From positions 310,001 to 374,000 of the forward strand of contig JAJFKS010000006.1 of assembly GCA_021773115.1 (NCBI GenBank): a stretch of DNA of 64,000 bases, read 5' to 3'. Made by a program: the position numbers and the translations under genes. The DNA comes from Woeseiaceae bacterium (GTDB taxonomy: Bacteria; Pseudomonadota; Gammaproteobacteria; Steroidobacterales; Woeseiaceae). Positions 40,150 through 48,988 of the stretch are shown piece by piece; within the stretch, counting starts at the first letter, position 1; every line of letters starts with the position of its first letter. The notes under the pieces were generated by a model, which saw only the letters and a program-made list of their open reading frames with translations, made no database searches and was not told the DNA's origin.

Positions 40150-42457
40150 CGGCGGCGTTCTCGAGTGCGTTCAGAATTGATTCCGGTGTTGCCGGCGCCC
40201 GCAGATCCGGCATTGGATTGGCGTCGCTGGCGATCGCATCGCGAATCGCCTGAAACGCTGACAACGCCAGCATCAACGGCGGCTCACCGACGGCCTTCGA
40301 GCGATAGATGGTGTTTTCGACATTGGCAACGCTTTGCATGATTTCGACTCGAAAGTCCGGCGCGAGATCGGAACAGGTCGGAATCTTGTAGGTGGACGGT
40401 GCATGTGTGCTGAGCTGGCCACGGTCGTTCCAGACCAGTTCTTCGGTCGTCAGCCAGCCAACGCCCTGCACGTAGCCGCCCTCGATTTGCCCGAGATCGA
40501 CCGCTGGATTCAGCGAATCACCACAATCGTGCAGAATATCGACACGCAGCGTACGGTTCTCGCCGGTCAGCGTATCGACGATGACTTCCGTAACCGCAGC
40601 GCCGTAAGCGAAATAGAAAAACGGCCTGCCGCTGAAGGTCGAGCGGTCATAGTTGATCTTCGGCGTCTTGTAAAAGCCAGTCGCCGACAACGGCACTCGA
40701 TTTGCCCAGGCGAGTTGCACAAGCTCGGTGAAGGACAGGCTGTCTTTACCAGCGCGCACTTGATTGTCGCGCCAAACCACATCAGCTTCCGCCACCGCAA
40801 AGTGACTTGCTGCGAATTCCGTCATACGCGCCCGAATTTTTCCAGCCGCTTTCTTCGCGGCCATACCGTTCATGTCGGCACCACTGGACGCCGCGGTCGC
40901 CGAAGCATTGGGGACCTTGCTGGTGTCCGCCGCCATGATGCGAATTTTGCCGATATCGATCTGCAATTCGTCCGCAACGACCTGCGCGACTTTGATGTAC
41001 AGGCCCTGCCCCATTTCCGTGCCGCCATGATTTAATTGCACGGTACCGTCTTTGTAAACATGCACCAGCGCGCCGGCCTGGTTGAGTAGTGTGTTGGTAA
41101 ACGAGATGCCAAATTTGACCGGCGTAATCGCGATGCCGCGCTTCAAGATTGCGCTGCCGGCATTGAAGGCCTGAATTTCCGCGCGTCGCGATACATAGTC
41201 GCTGCTGACAAGTAACTGATCAAAAATCTCATCGATAATGTTGTCTTCAACAGTCTGCAGATACTGCGTGACATTGCGATCGTTTTTGCCATAAAAGTTT
41301 CGTCGCCGAACCTCCAGCGGGTCTTTGCCTAGTGTGCGAGCGATATCGTCAATAACGTATTCGATCGCAAACATACCTTGTGGCCCACCGAAACCACGAA
41401 ACGCCGTGTTTGAGACCGTATTCGTTTTGCAGCGGTGCGAGAGAATGCGCACATTTTCGAGAAAGTAAGCATTATCGCAGCTGAACATCGCACGATCATT
41501 GACCGGGCCGGACAAGTCCGCCGACATGCCGCATCGGGATGCCATTTCGAAGTCAATACCGAGAATGCGTCCGCTATCATCGAATCCGACCTCATAGTCG
41601 ATGACAAAATCATGACGTTTGCCGGTCATGATCATGTCGTCATCTCGATCGAGTCGCAGCTTGCAAGCTCGTCCGGTTTTGTCACTCGCGATCGCAGCGA
41701 CGCAGGCGATTAACGCAGCCTGGCTTTCCTTGCCACCAAACGCACCACCCATGCGGCGACAGACGACGGTGACATCGCTGGCCTGTCGATTCGTCGCGTG
41801 CGCGACCAGCGACTGCACCTCATCCGGATGCTGCGTGGAGCTGTAGACCAGCAGGCACCGATCATCCTGCGGGATCGCCATCGCGATTTGACCCTCGAGG
41901 TAAAACTGATCCTGACCACCGACATAAACGCGCCGCGAAGCGCGCTGCGGTGCAGCCGCCAATGCGGCGTCGGGATCCCCGCGCAACATTGTTTCACTCG
42001 GTAGTACGAACGACGATTTCGCTACCGCAGTTAGCGGGTCCAGGATCGCTTCAAGCTCATCAAATTCGATTTTCGCCTTGCGCGCCGCTTTGCGTGCGGC
42101 ATCAACCGTTTCGGCCGCGACGGCGAAGATACATTGCCCGGCATACAAGACCTCGTCCGCGGCAAAGATCGGATCATCGGCGACAATTGCTCCAAAGTTA
42201 TTGGCCCCGGCGATATCCGACGCTAAACAAACATCAACCACTCCCGCAGCCGATCGAACGTCAGTCAGGTCGATGGCACCGAGTTTGGCATGCGGCACCG
42301 GACTCATCCCGACAGCAAGGTGCAGCAGACCGCGCGGTTCCGGCAGGTCGTCAGTGTAGGATGCCCGACCGGTTACATGCAGGTGCGCGCTGTCGTGCGG
42401 CAAAGCGGCGCCAACAGCGGCGCTGCGATGTGCCGGCGTTTTGGCCTTAGCGACCAT
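40142..42457 (-). CDS. xdhB: Xanthine dehydrogenase molybdenum-binding subunit
   Basis: About 771 residues, matching XdhB. The ATG at 42457 (MVAKAKTPAHRS) overlaps xdhA by 11 nt; the longer upstream frame is an artefact of reading xdhA sequence. Motifs: DSAHLHVTGRASYTDD, GAFGGKESQ, FRGFGGPQGMFAIEY, the LNHGGTEMGQGLYIK loop, DILHDCGDSLNPAVDLGQIE and AVGEPPLML, whose Glu is the catalytic base. It hydroxylates hypoxanthine and xanthine to urate, and works as a heterodimer with XdhA. Confidence 0.96.
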   Translation of the reverse strand: MVAKAKTPAHRSAAVGAALPHDSAHLHVTGRASYTDDLPEPRGLLHLAVGMSPVPHAKLGAIDLTDVRSAAGVVDVCLASDIAGANNFGAIVADDPIFAADEVLYAGQCIFAVAAETVDAARKAARKAKIEFDELEAILDPLTAVAKSSFVLPSETMLRGDPDAALAAAPQRASRRVYVGGQDQFYLEGQIAMAIPQDDRCLLVYSSTQHPDEVQSLVAHATNRQASDVTVVCRRMGGAFGGKESQAALIACVAAIASDKTGRACKLRLDRDDDMIMTGKRHDFVIDYEVGFDDSGRILGIDFEMASRCGMSADLSGPVNDRAMFSCDNAYFLENVRILSHRCKTNTVSNTAFRGFGGPQGMFAIEYVIDDIARTLGKDPLEVRRRNFYGKNDRNVTQYLQTVEDNIIDEIFDQLLVSSDYVSRRAEIQAFNAGSAILKRGIAITPVKFGISFTNTLLNQAGALVHVYKDGTVQLNHGGTEMGQGLYIKVAQVVADELQIDIGKIRIMAADTSKVPNASATAASSGADMNGMAAKKAAGKIRARMTEFAASHFAVAEADVVWRDNQVRAGKDSLSFTELVQLAWANRVPLSATGFYKTPKINYDRSTFSGRPFFYFAYGAAVTEVIVDTLTGENRTLRVDILHDCGDSLNPAVDLGQIEGGYVQGVGWLTTEELVWNDRGQLSTHAPSTYKIPTCSDLAPDFRVEIMQSVANVENTIYRSKAVGEPPLMLALSAFQAIRDAIASDANPMPDLRAPATPESILNALENAADE

Positions 42458-43889
42458 AGCTGTACACCGTTTCGAGATTCTCGCTAACGCTTTCCGCCAA
42501 GAAGCGTCGTAGCAGATTCTGTGTCGCACGCAGGCGCATGTCAGCCGACGCACGCATGTCGGTAATCGGCGCGAAGTCGACCGCCAACGCTTCGCAGGCG
42601 GCCTGGATCGTCGCCTCGTTCCAGGGTTTGCCGTTGATCGCAGCCTCTGTGTTCGTCGCACGCCTCACTGTTGCAGCCAGGCCGCCGCATGCCATACGGA
42701 ATGAGGCAACCGTATCGCCCTCGAGTACCAGCCGGTACGCGGTGCAGACCGCTGAAATATCCTGGTCAAATCGTTTGGACCACTTGTGACTGCGAACGAC
42801 GGCAATGTCGCTCGGCTTCGGCACTTTGACTTGCAACAGGAATTCGCAAGGCTGCAGATCATTGGCCATGTAGTCGTGATAAAACTCGCCCAGCGAAATT
42901 TCGCGTTCGGCGTCACCGCATCGCAGTACGAGCTGCGCGTCGAGCACCATCAGTGCTGCCATCGAATCGCCAATAGGCGAACCGTTCGCGATATTGCCAC
43001 CCAGCGTACCGGCGTTGCGGATCGGCGGCGATGCGAAGCGGCGGAACATTTCATCGAGCCCGGGATAGAGCTGCACGATCGAGGGCACGGCGTCTGTCAG
43101 CGATACCGCAGCGCCGATGTCGATATGGGTATCGGTCAGGGCAATAGACAGTAATTCAGCGACGCGACCCGTATAAATGATCGTCTCAAGCTCGCGGTGT
43201 TGTTTCGTAACCCACAAACCGATATCGGTGCCGCCCGCCAGAACAGTCGCATCCGGAAACTCTTGCAGCAACGCAGAAAGTTCGTCGGCATCGCGTGGCG
43301 CTAGAAATCGCCGCCCCTCGTGTGCGATCCGCAGCGAACTCTTGTCTTGTATTTGCTTTAGCAAGACCGACCGGTCGATCGAGGCAGGCGCCGGCATCGA
43401 ATACATCTCGGTTGCTGCAGCGACAATCGGCCGGTAGCCGGTGCAACGGCAAAGATTTCCGGCCAGCGCATCGTCAATGTCGCGTCGACCGGGGTTCGGG
43501 TTTGTCTCATACAGCGCGAACATCGACATGATGAAGCCCGGCGTACAGAAGCCGCACTGCGAGCCATGGTTTTTGACCATTGCACTCTGAACCGGATGCA
43601 GCGAATCACCCGAGGCAAGACCTTCGACCGTGATGAGCTCCTTGCCATCGAGTGTCGGCAAGAACTGTATGCAGGAATTGATGGCTTTGAACTGAACCTC
43701 GTCGCCACCGACGAGTTCTGCGACAACGACAGTGCAGGCACCGCAATCGCCTTCTGCACAACCTTCCTTGCTACCCTTTCGTCGCAGGTCTTCGCGCAAG
43801 AACTGCAATACCGTGCGCGTTGGATCAACATCGCGAAGCTCGATAAGCTCGCCATCGAGTACAAAACGGACTGTGCTGCGATCACTCAT
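42447..43889 (-). CDS. xdhA: Xanthine dehydrogenase Fe-S/FAD subunit
   Basis: A 480-residue subunit with two N-terminal [2Fe-2S] domains, seen as GCAEGDCGACTVV (C44, C49, C52), CGFCTPGF and LCRCTGYRPI. An FAD domain follows, with VLAGGTDIGLWVTKQ and the GGNIANGSPIGDSM loop. It passes electrons from the molybdenum subunit to NAD+. It begins 5 nt after hiuH and is translated together with xdhB. Confidence 0.96.
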   Translation of the reverse strand: MSDRSTVRFVLDGELIELRDVDPTRTVLQFLREDLRRKGSKEGCAEGDCGACTVVVAELVGGDEVQFKAINSCIQFLPTLDGKELITVEGLASGDSLHPVQSAMVKNHGSQCGFCTPGFIMSMFALYETNPNPGRRDIDDALAGNLCRCTGYRPIVAAATEMYSMPAPASIDRSVLLKQIQDKSSLRIAHEGRRFLAPRDADELSALLQEFPDATVLAGGTDIGLWVTKQHRELETIIYTGRVAELLSIALTDTHIDIGAAVSLTDAVPSIVQLYPGLDEMFRRFASPPIRNAGTLGGNIANGSPIGDSMAALMVLDAQLVLRCGDAEREISLGEFYHDYMANDLQPCEFLLQVKVPKPSDIAVVRSHKWSKRFDQDISAVCTAYRLVLEGDTVASFRMACGGLAATVRRATNTEAAINGKPWNEATIQAACEALAVDFAPITDMRASADMRLRATQNLLRRFLAESVSENLETVYSYGR

Positions 43890-43894
43890 CGTAA

Positions 43895-44242
43895 TCAGCT
43901 GCCCCGATACGTCGAATACGACCAGGGAGAGGTTAGTAAGGGGACGTGATAGTGCTCGCCCGCTTTGACCGAAAAGCGAATGACAACAGTCTCCAGAAAC
44001 GCGGGCTCATCGAGTATCAGACCCTTGGCGCGAAAATAGTTTCCGATATCAAACTCGAGTTCGTATTGGCCCGCCAACATCGCCTTGCCCTCCAGCAAGG
44101 GTTTTTCGGTGCGCCCATCCGCATTTGTCTTTGCGTAGGCAATTGAATTTCGATCTGCCCCCAAGGAATACAGTCGGATATCGACGCCGGATGCCGGCAT
44201 GCCATGACTCGTATCCAGTATGTGTGTCGTCAGTTGTCCCAT
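43895..44242 (-). CDS. hiuH: 5-hydroxyisourate hydrolase (transthyretin-like)
   Basis: A 115-residue HIUase. The N-terminal THILDTSHGMPASGVDI and the C-terminal tetrapeptide YRGS are family hallmarks; a His lies in the EHYHVPLL strand. It converts 5-hydroxyisourate, made by PuuD, to OHCU, the substrate of UraD. It is the first gene of the purine cluster, divergent from the GMC-pair across 92 nt holding a TATACT -10-like site (44293-44298). Confidence 0.95.
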   Translation of the reverse strand: MGQLTTHILDTSHGMPASGVDIRLYSLGADRNSIAYAKTNADGRTEKPLLEGKAMLAGQYELEFDIGNYFRAKGLILDEPAFLETVVIRFSVKAGEHYHVPLLTSPWSYSTYRGS

Positions 44243-44334
44243 TCTGCCCTCAGTGATCTTTGTGCCTGTCGTGAAACACGCATCGCATTGATTATACTGT
44301 GTTAACTTGTCTCGAATAACAACAAGGTGACGTG

Positions 44335-44931
44335 ATGCAGAGTAACAATACGCTCTCGCGGCGGCGATTTTTGCAGTCTACCGGTGCACTTTCGGGCACC
44401 TCCCTGCTCAAGATCGGCATGCCCGCACTCGCGATGATCACGCAGGCTGCATGCTCCGCCAAACAGCAGCAGGCCCCGTTCACAACACTTAACGTCGCCG
44501 AGGCCGCCGACCTGGCCGCCATCGCGGCGCGTATCATGCCGACCACGGACACACCGGGTGCTGCTGATGCCGGCGTCGTCTACTTTTTCGACCGCGCCCT
44601 GGGCGATGAGATGAAGTCGGACTTGCCGGCGATTCGATCTGGCCTCGAAGCCCTGAACAACACCGTCGCCGCATCGCACCCGGGCAAGGCGCATTTTGCC
44701 AAACTGTCAGATGACGACCAGGACAGGGCACTCGCGAAAATTGACGGCAATGCCTTTTTTGGCCTTGTCTGGCTATTGACGATGTTTGGCTTTTTCGCGA
44801 TGAGCCGTCACGGCGGCAACAAGGACAACGTTGCGTGGAATTTGATCGGCTACCCCGGTCACAATGGCGCCTGGCAGGCACCCTTCGGCTATTACGACGC
44901 AGAATATGATGAGGGACAGGCTGATGGCTGA
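44335..44931 (+). CDS. Gluconate 2-dehydrogenase subunit 3 family protein, Tat-exported
   Basis: A 198-residue small subunit with a twin-arginine signal (LSRRRFLQSTG) and a hydrophobic stretch ending in AACS, which may be a lipobox. The AARIMPTTDTPGAADAGVVYF region is typical of gluconate dehydrogenase subunit 3. It escorts the catalytic GMC partner through the Tat system. The ATG at 44335 has AAGGTGACGTG upstream. Its 3' end overlaps the GMC gene by 8 nt. The cytochrome c subunit usual in gluconate dehydrogenase is absent. Confidence 0.9.
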   Translation: MQSNNTLSRRRFLQSTGALSGTSLLKIGMPALAMITQAACSAKQQQAPFTTLNVAEAADLAAIAARIMPTTDTPGAADAGVVYFFDRALGDEMKSDLPAIRSGLEALNNTVAASHPGKAHFAKLSDDDQDRALAKIDGNAFFGLVWLLTMFGFFAMSRHGGNKDNVAWNLIGYPGHNGAWQAPFGYYDAEYDEGQADG

Positions 44932-46585
44932 TTCCCCTTCCTTCGAACAAAGAACACCAGTCGACTTCGCCATCATCGGTTCTGGCGCAGCTGGCGGCAT
45001 TCTCGCCAGGGAGCTATCCGTCGCGGGCTTTGACGTTGTCCTGTTTGAACAGGGCAAGTACCGGAAAGCCGCCGATTTCACCCATGACGAATATTCGGTG
45101 CTGATCAACAGCGAACTGCTCGGCGGCGGCACCCGTGTCAACGGCCATACCTTTCGCCACGACGCATCGGAGATTGCGACAAGCCCGCGAATGCCCGCCA
45201 TTCGGTACGCGCAAACCGTTGGCGGCAGCAGTGTGCACTTCTCGGCCAACTTCTTGCGACTCCGCCCTTCAGACTTCAAAGAGCGCTCGATGCTGGGCCC
45301 GATTTCGGGCACTAATTTTGCCGATTGGCCCCTGACTTACGAAGAGCTTGAGCCGTACTACACGAAAGTCGAGTGGGAGATGGGTGTGTCCGGCGCGCCA
45401 GGTCCATTCGATGCGCCACGCTCCAGGCCTTTTCCGATGCCACCACTGCCAATCAAATCCTGTGGCGTGCTGTTTGAGAAAGGCGCCAAAGCCATCGGGC
45501 TGCATTCACAAGTGCAGCCACATGCAATTCTATCGAAGCCGATGAATGGCCGTGCCGCCTGCATGCAATGCGGGCATTGCATGTTCTTCGGTTGCGAAGT
45601 TAACGCCAAGTCCTCGACACTGGCGGCGATGATCCCGCTCGCCGAAGCGAGCGGCCACTGCGAAATCCGTGCCGAGTCCGCTGTGTTCCGCATCGAAACC
45701 AACAGCGCGGGTCGCGCCAGCGAAGTGCTGTACTACGACGCGAGCGGCAAACAGCAGGCACAGAGAGTCAAAGCGGTGATTGTTTCTGCTAACGGCGCCG
45801 AATCGGCGCGACTCCTCTTGATGTCAGCAAGCGACCAACACCCGGACGGTCTGGCCAACTCCAGTGGTTTTGTTGGGCGCAACCTGATGTTCAATGCACA
45901 TGCGACGGCCAATGCGGTATTCGAACGCCCGCTAAACGAATTCAAAGGCGTACAAGCCTCTCGCCTGGTGCATGATTTTTATGAAAGCGATGATAAGCGT
46001 GGCTTCTACGGCGGCGGCGGAATCGACGCGCGTGCGCTTTGGTCCTCAACGCCGATTCTGCATGCATTGCGTGGTATGCCACCGGACGTCCGCGCCTGGG
46101 GCAAGGACTTCAAGGATGCGTTTGCCTACAATTTCACTCGTCAAATGACGCTCGCGAGTTCGACAACCTCACTGGCGATGGATCGCAATAACATCACGCT
46201 CGACCCGACTAATACGGATCAATGGGGACGCCCTGCCTTGCGTGCCACCTATCGTGACCATGACGACGACCTCGCGATGGCGAGGTTTTTACAGGACCGT
46301 TCTATGGAAATTCTCGACGCCGCGGGCGCAAAAAAAGCCTGGGCGGATCCGGTTCACGCGACCGATGGCGGCGAGCACTTGCTCGGTACCTGTCGCATGG
46401 GTGACGATCCCGCGAGTTCGGTTGTCGATCGTTACCATCGCAGTCATGACGTCAAGAACCTGTTTATGTGTGACGGCGGCAGTATGGTGACATCCGGTCG
46501 CGGCCAACCGACGATGACAATCATGGCGCTCGCGTTTCGCGCCGCACAACACATTGCTGCCGCTGCCCGCGCCGGCAATATTTGA
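44924..46585 (+). CDS. GMC-family FAD-dependent dehydrogenase
   Basis: A protein of about 553 residues. FAD-binding motif FAIIGSGAAGGILAREL (near residue 15), TVGGSSVHFSANFLR and, near the C-terminus, HLLGTCRMGDDP, FMCDGGSMVTS and RGQPTMTIMALAFRAA. A cysteine cluster CMQCGHCMFFGC (C-x2-C-x2-C-x4-C) follows in the middle domain, which may bind an Fe-S cluster, as in related FAD-dependent sugar dehydrogenases. It oxidises an alcohol or sugar in the periplasm. ATG 44924 is preferred over the earlier one at 44864. Confidence 0.9.
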   Translation: MADSPSFEQRTPVDFAIIGSGAAGGILARELSVAGFDVVLFEQGKYRKAADFTHDEYSVLINSELLGGGTRVNGHTFRHDASEIATSPRMPAIRYAQTVGGSSVHFSANFLRLRPSDFKERSMLGPISGTNFADWPLTYEELEPYYTKVEWEMGVSGAPGPFDAPRSRPFPMPPLPIKSCGVLFEKGAKAIGLHSQVQPHAILSKPMNGRAACMQCGHCMFFGCEVNAKSSTLAAMIPLAEASGHCEIRAESAVFRIETNSAGRASEVLYYDASGKQQAQRVKAVIVSANGAESARLLLMSASDQHPDGLANSSGFVGRNLMFNAHATANAVFERPLNEFKGVQASRLVHDFYESDDKRGFYGGGGIDARALWSSTPILHALRGMPPDVRAWGKDFKDAFAYNFTRQMTLASSTTSLAMDRNNITLDPTNTDQWGRPALRATYRDHDDDLAMARFLQDRSMEILDAAGAKKAWADPVHATDGGEHLLGTCRMGDDPASSVVDRYHRSHDVKNLFMCDGGSMVTSGRGQPTMTIMALAFRAAQHIAAAARAGNI

Positions 46586-46600
46586 TTTGGAGGTTTTGAA

Positions 46601-47059
46601 ATGAAACAACTGATTTTTTTATTGCCACTGATCCTGCTGTACGGCTGCGACGTCGAAGTCAGCCACGACGAGCCGGGGCCCAACGTTGATTATTTGCAGA
46701 TGCCGGGCATGGAAGGACGCAATTTGCCGTTTTCGTCGGCCGTGCGCGTCGACAACACCCTGTACCTGTCCGGCAACCTGGGCAATTTGCCCGGCACACT
46801 CGACCTCGCTCCCGGTGGTATCGGCCCGGAAACTCGCCAGACACTTGAAAACATCAAGAGCGTCCTCGAAGAATTTGGTTCATCGATGGACGAGGTTGTG
46901 AAATGCACGGTATTCCTGGCCGACATCAAGGAATGGGCCGCGATGAACGAGGTGTACAAGACCTACTTCAAGAATCCGCCCGCGCGCAGCGCCCTCGGCA
47001 GCAGCGGCCTGGCGCTGAACGGGCGCGTTGAAATCGAGTGCATCGCGGTTACTCGGTAG
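46601..47059 (+). CDS. RidA (YjgF)-family lipoprotein
   Basis: A 152-residue protein with a lipoprotein signal (FLLPLILLYGC, Cys16) and a RidA domain: VRVDNTLYLSGNLG, QTLENIKSVLEEFGSSMDEVV, KCTVFLADI and PPARSALG with the conserved Arg. The latter Arg binds the carboxylate in RidA deaminases that destroy reactive enamine/imine intermediates. Normal RidA is cytoplasmic, so a lipid-anchored form is unusual. The GGAGG site 8 nt before the ATG is strong. It follows the GMC gene by 15 nt. Confidence 0.88.
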   Translation: MKQLIFLLPLILLYGCDVEVSHDEPGPNVDYLQMPGMEGRNLPFSSAVRVDNTLYLSGNLGNLPGTLDLAPGGIGPETRQTLENIKSVLEEFGSSMDEVVKCTVFLADIKEWAAMNEVYKTYFKNPPARSALGSSGLALNGRVEIECIAVTR

Positions 47060-48863
47060 CGAGTAGTTCGTCCCGACGGGCGGCGAGTGCTCGCAGTCGC
47101 CGCCTGTCCAAGACGTCACCAAGCGTCTCTTCCAGGACCTCATCACTGAGCGCTGCCAACGCATCCTTCCAGTCGCTGGTGACAATGACAGCTGCTTTCT
47201 GAAGATGTCGAGGCCACCCTTTTTTAGTCGCAAATGCCTGTTCATGCTCACTCAGTATCAGTTGCAGTGACGAGTGGTCGTAGTCCATGCGACTTTTTGA
47301 CCGCCCTTCGTTGTAGATCAGCGCGTCAAACAGGTACATTGCGCCCCACTGCAATGAAATCGGGCAGTGTGCACCCGCACCGACACGGCGTGACGAGCGC
47401 TCGACTTCATCAAAAGTATTTGTCGGCAGAAACTGCAAGGAGCCGTCACGCCCATCAACTTCACGCTTGACCGCTACCGGCACCATATCAAGCTCCAGCA
47501 GTTTATCCAGGCGATAGGCCGCGACATCCGCATAGACGCCTCGACTCGCGCGCTTTTCAAATATCGCCTGCACACTGTTTTCGTTTCCTCGAACAGTGGC
47601 GATCGTTCTGCCATCCACGAATTCAAGCGACACGATCTCGCCGTTCTGCAGCAGCTTCTGTATTTCGTCTGCCGTCAGTCCGGCTGGCCGCTGCCCGACA
47701 TGCCGCGGGTGATCCATGGGTAGCGTTGACTCGCCTGCCCATTGGTTGACCACGGAGATCGCGTCACCCTCAAGTACCAGTGCGTTGCCACTACCCTTGT
47801 AATAGAAGTTCAACATGCCGGTATCAATCTCGATCAACCGGCCGTCGAAACGCTGCAGCACCTTGCGATTTGGTGTTGGCGTATGACCGACAACAACGCG
47901 ACTTGCATCAATTGCCGCCAGTGCATCGTCGAGGCGATGACCCTCGATAATTTCCGGGCAGGCGACGTTGCCGCGATACCAGAGGGGTCCGTCCATGCTC
48001 AAGACCTCGGATTCCTCGAGGCGCATTGCTGCCTTTACAGAACGCGTCATCGCGGCCTCGCCATTGAGGCTTGGCAGAGATCGCTTCAGGATCTCCTGGT
48101 AGTCGTAGTGGCTGTCGGTCGGCAGCACGATCTCCGCATCGCTCAAGGCGCCCAGAATTCGGACGTACTCGGCCAGGTCGTTTTTTAAATTGCCATTGAC
48201 GCCTTGCATCCCCAGCTCAGTAACCGCCGGTGACAGCCCTCCGTGAACAAAAGCAGTGCCGTTGATGACGACGATAATGTTCTTCTGTAGCAACCATTGT
48301 CCGTAGCGACCGTCGGCTCGAAACGCTCGCCGCATGGCAAAGTAGCCGGGCGGAAACTTCTTATCGAACGTGTCACGCAGTTTTTCGACACTAGCGACTT
48401 TCCGGGCTGCATAACGATCCAACCAGTGTGCACGTTCCGCCGGGTCTTCGTCATCTGCAAAAGCCGCGTATTCGGCCGCGCTGACGTAGCGCAAGTCACC
48501 GGTCATTATCATCGATTCATGATTACCGAAGATGACGTGTACGCGCCCGCCGGCCGCCTCGGCTTCATCCTCCAGCCGCATCAGCAATTCCATGACGGCT
48601 CGGGATCCGGGGCCTCGATCAAGAATGTCGCCGACAATAACAAGGTTCGTTTCGCCGCCCGACCATTTCAGGTCCGCGTCAAGCACGCTCGCTTTCTTGA
48701 GTGTTTCTGTCATCGCATCGTAGGCGCCATGGATATCGGCAAGCGCGACGACCCGATCCACGTTGTCGAAGTGCCATTCGTCCGGCCAGGCGATCGGCGA
48801 AAGCGTCAGTAGAGCGATCAGTACGATGAGTCGGGACTTGGTGATATGCGACAATGTTCGCAT
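47049..48863 (-). CDS. Secreted PPP-type metallophosphatase fused to a degenerate kinase-like domain
   Basis: A 604-residue protein with a Sec signal (LIVLIALLTLSPIAWP). Residues 35-330 form a PPP-family phosphatase: ADIHGAYD (D43, H45), GDILDRGPGS (D79, R83), FGNHES (N114, H115), VHGG (H207) and GHTPTPN (H327). This resembles the Shewanella-like phosphatases. Residues 405-570 look like a CotH/Fam20-type kinase-like fold: IFEKRAS (K437), DVAAYRLDKLLELDMVPVAV, LFDALIYNEGR and LILSEHEQAF. The usual catalytic D of NTDR is Gly here (NEGR, 518-521), and the D of the metal site is Glu. The C-terminal part is inferred from motif likeness. It is divergent from the CotH-like gene. Confidence 0.72.
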   Translation of the reverse strand: MRTLSHITKSRLIVLIALLTLSPIAWPDEWHFDNVDRVVALADIHGAYDAMTETLKKASVLDADLKWSGGETNLVIVGDILDRGPGSRAVMELLMRLEDEAEAAGGRVHVIFGNHESMIMTGDLRYVSAAEYAAFADDEDPAERAHWLDRYAARKVASVEKLRDTFDKKFPPGYFAMRRAFRADGRYGQWLLQKNIIVVINGTAFVHGGLSPAVTELGMQGVNGNLKNDLAEYVRILGALSDAEIVLPTDSHYDYQEILKRSLPSLNGEAAMTRSVKAAMRLEESEVLSMDGPLWYRGNVACPEIIEGHRLDDALAAIDASRVVVGHTPTPNRKVLQRFDGRLIEIDTGMLNFYYKGSGNALVLEGDAISVVNQWAGESTLPMDHPRHVGQRPAGLTADEIQKLLQNGEIVSLEFVDGRTIATVRGNENSVQAIFEKRASRGVYADVAAYRLDKLLELDMVPVAVKREVDGRDGSLQFLPTNTFDEVERSSRRVGAGAHCPISLQWGAMYLFDALIYNEGRSKSRMDYDHSSLQLILSEHEQAFATKKGWPRHLQKAAVIVTSDWKDALAALSDEVLEETLGDVLDRRRLRALAARRDELLATE

Positions 48864-48988
48864 CCTGTGAACGATGGCATTGGATCAGGAATTCAGTGTA
48901 GTGCCAACGGCGCCCCGCAGCAATTTGCTTGTCGCGACCGTATGCTAGACTCGCTGCGATTCCGGTACGCATTGATGGAGTGACAGAA

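Noticed and set aside
42458..42661. N-terminal extension of xdhB
   Set aside because: It overlaps xdhA and is Arg-rich without family likeness. The ATG at 42457 gives a standard length.
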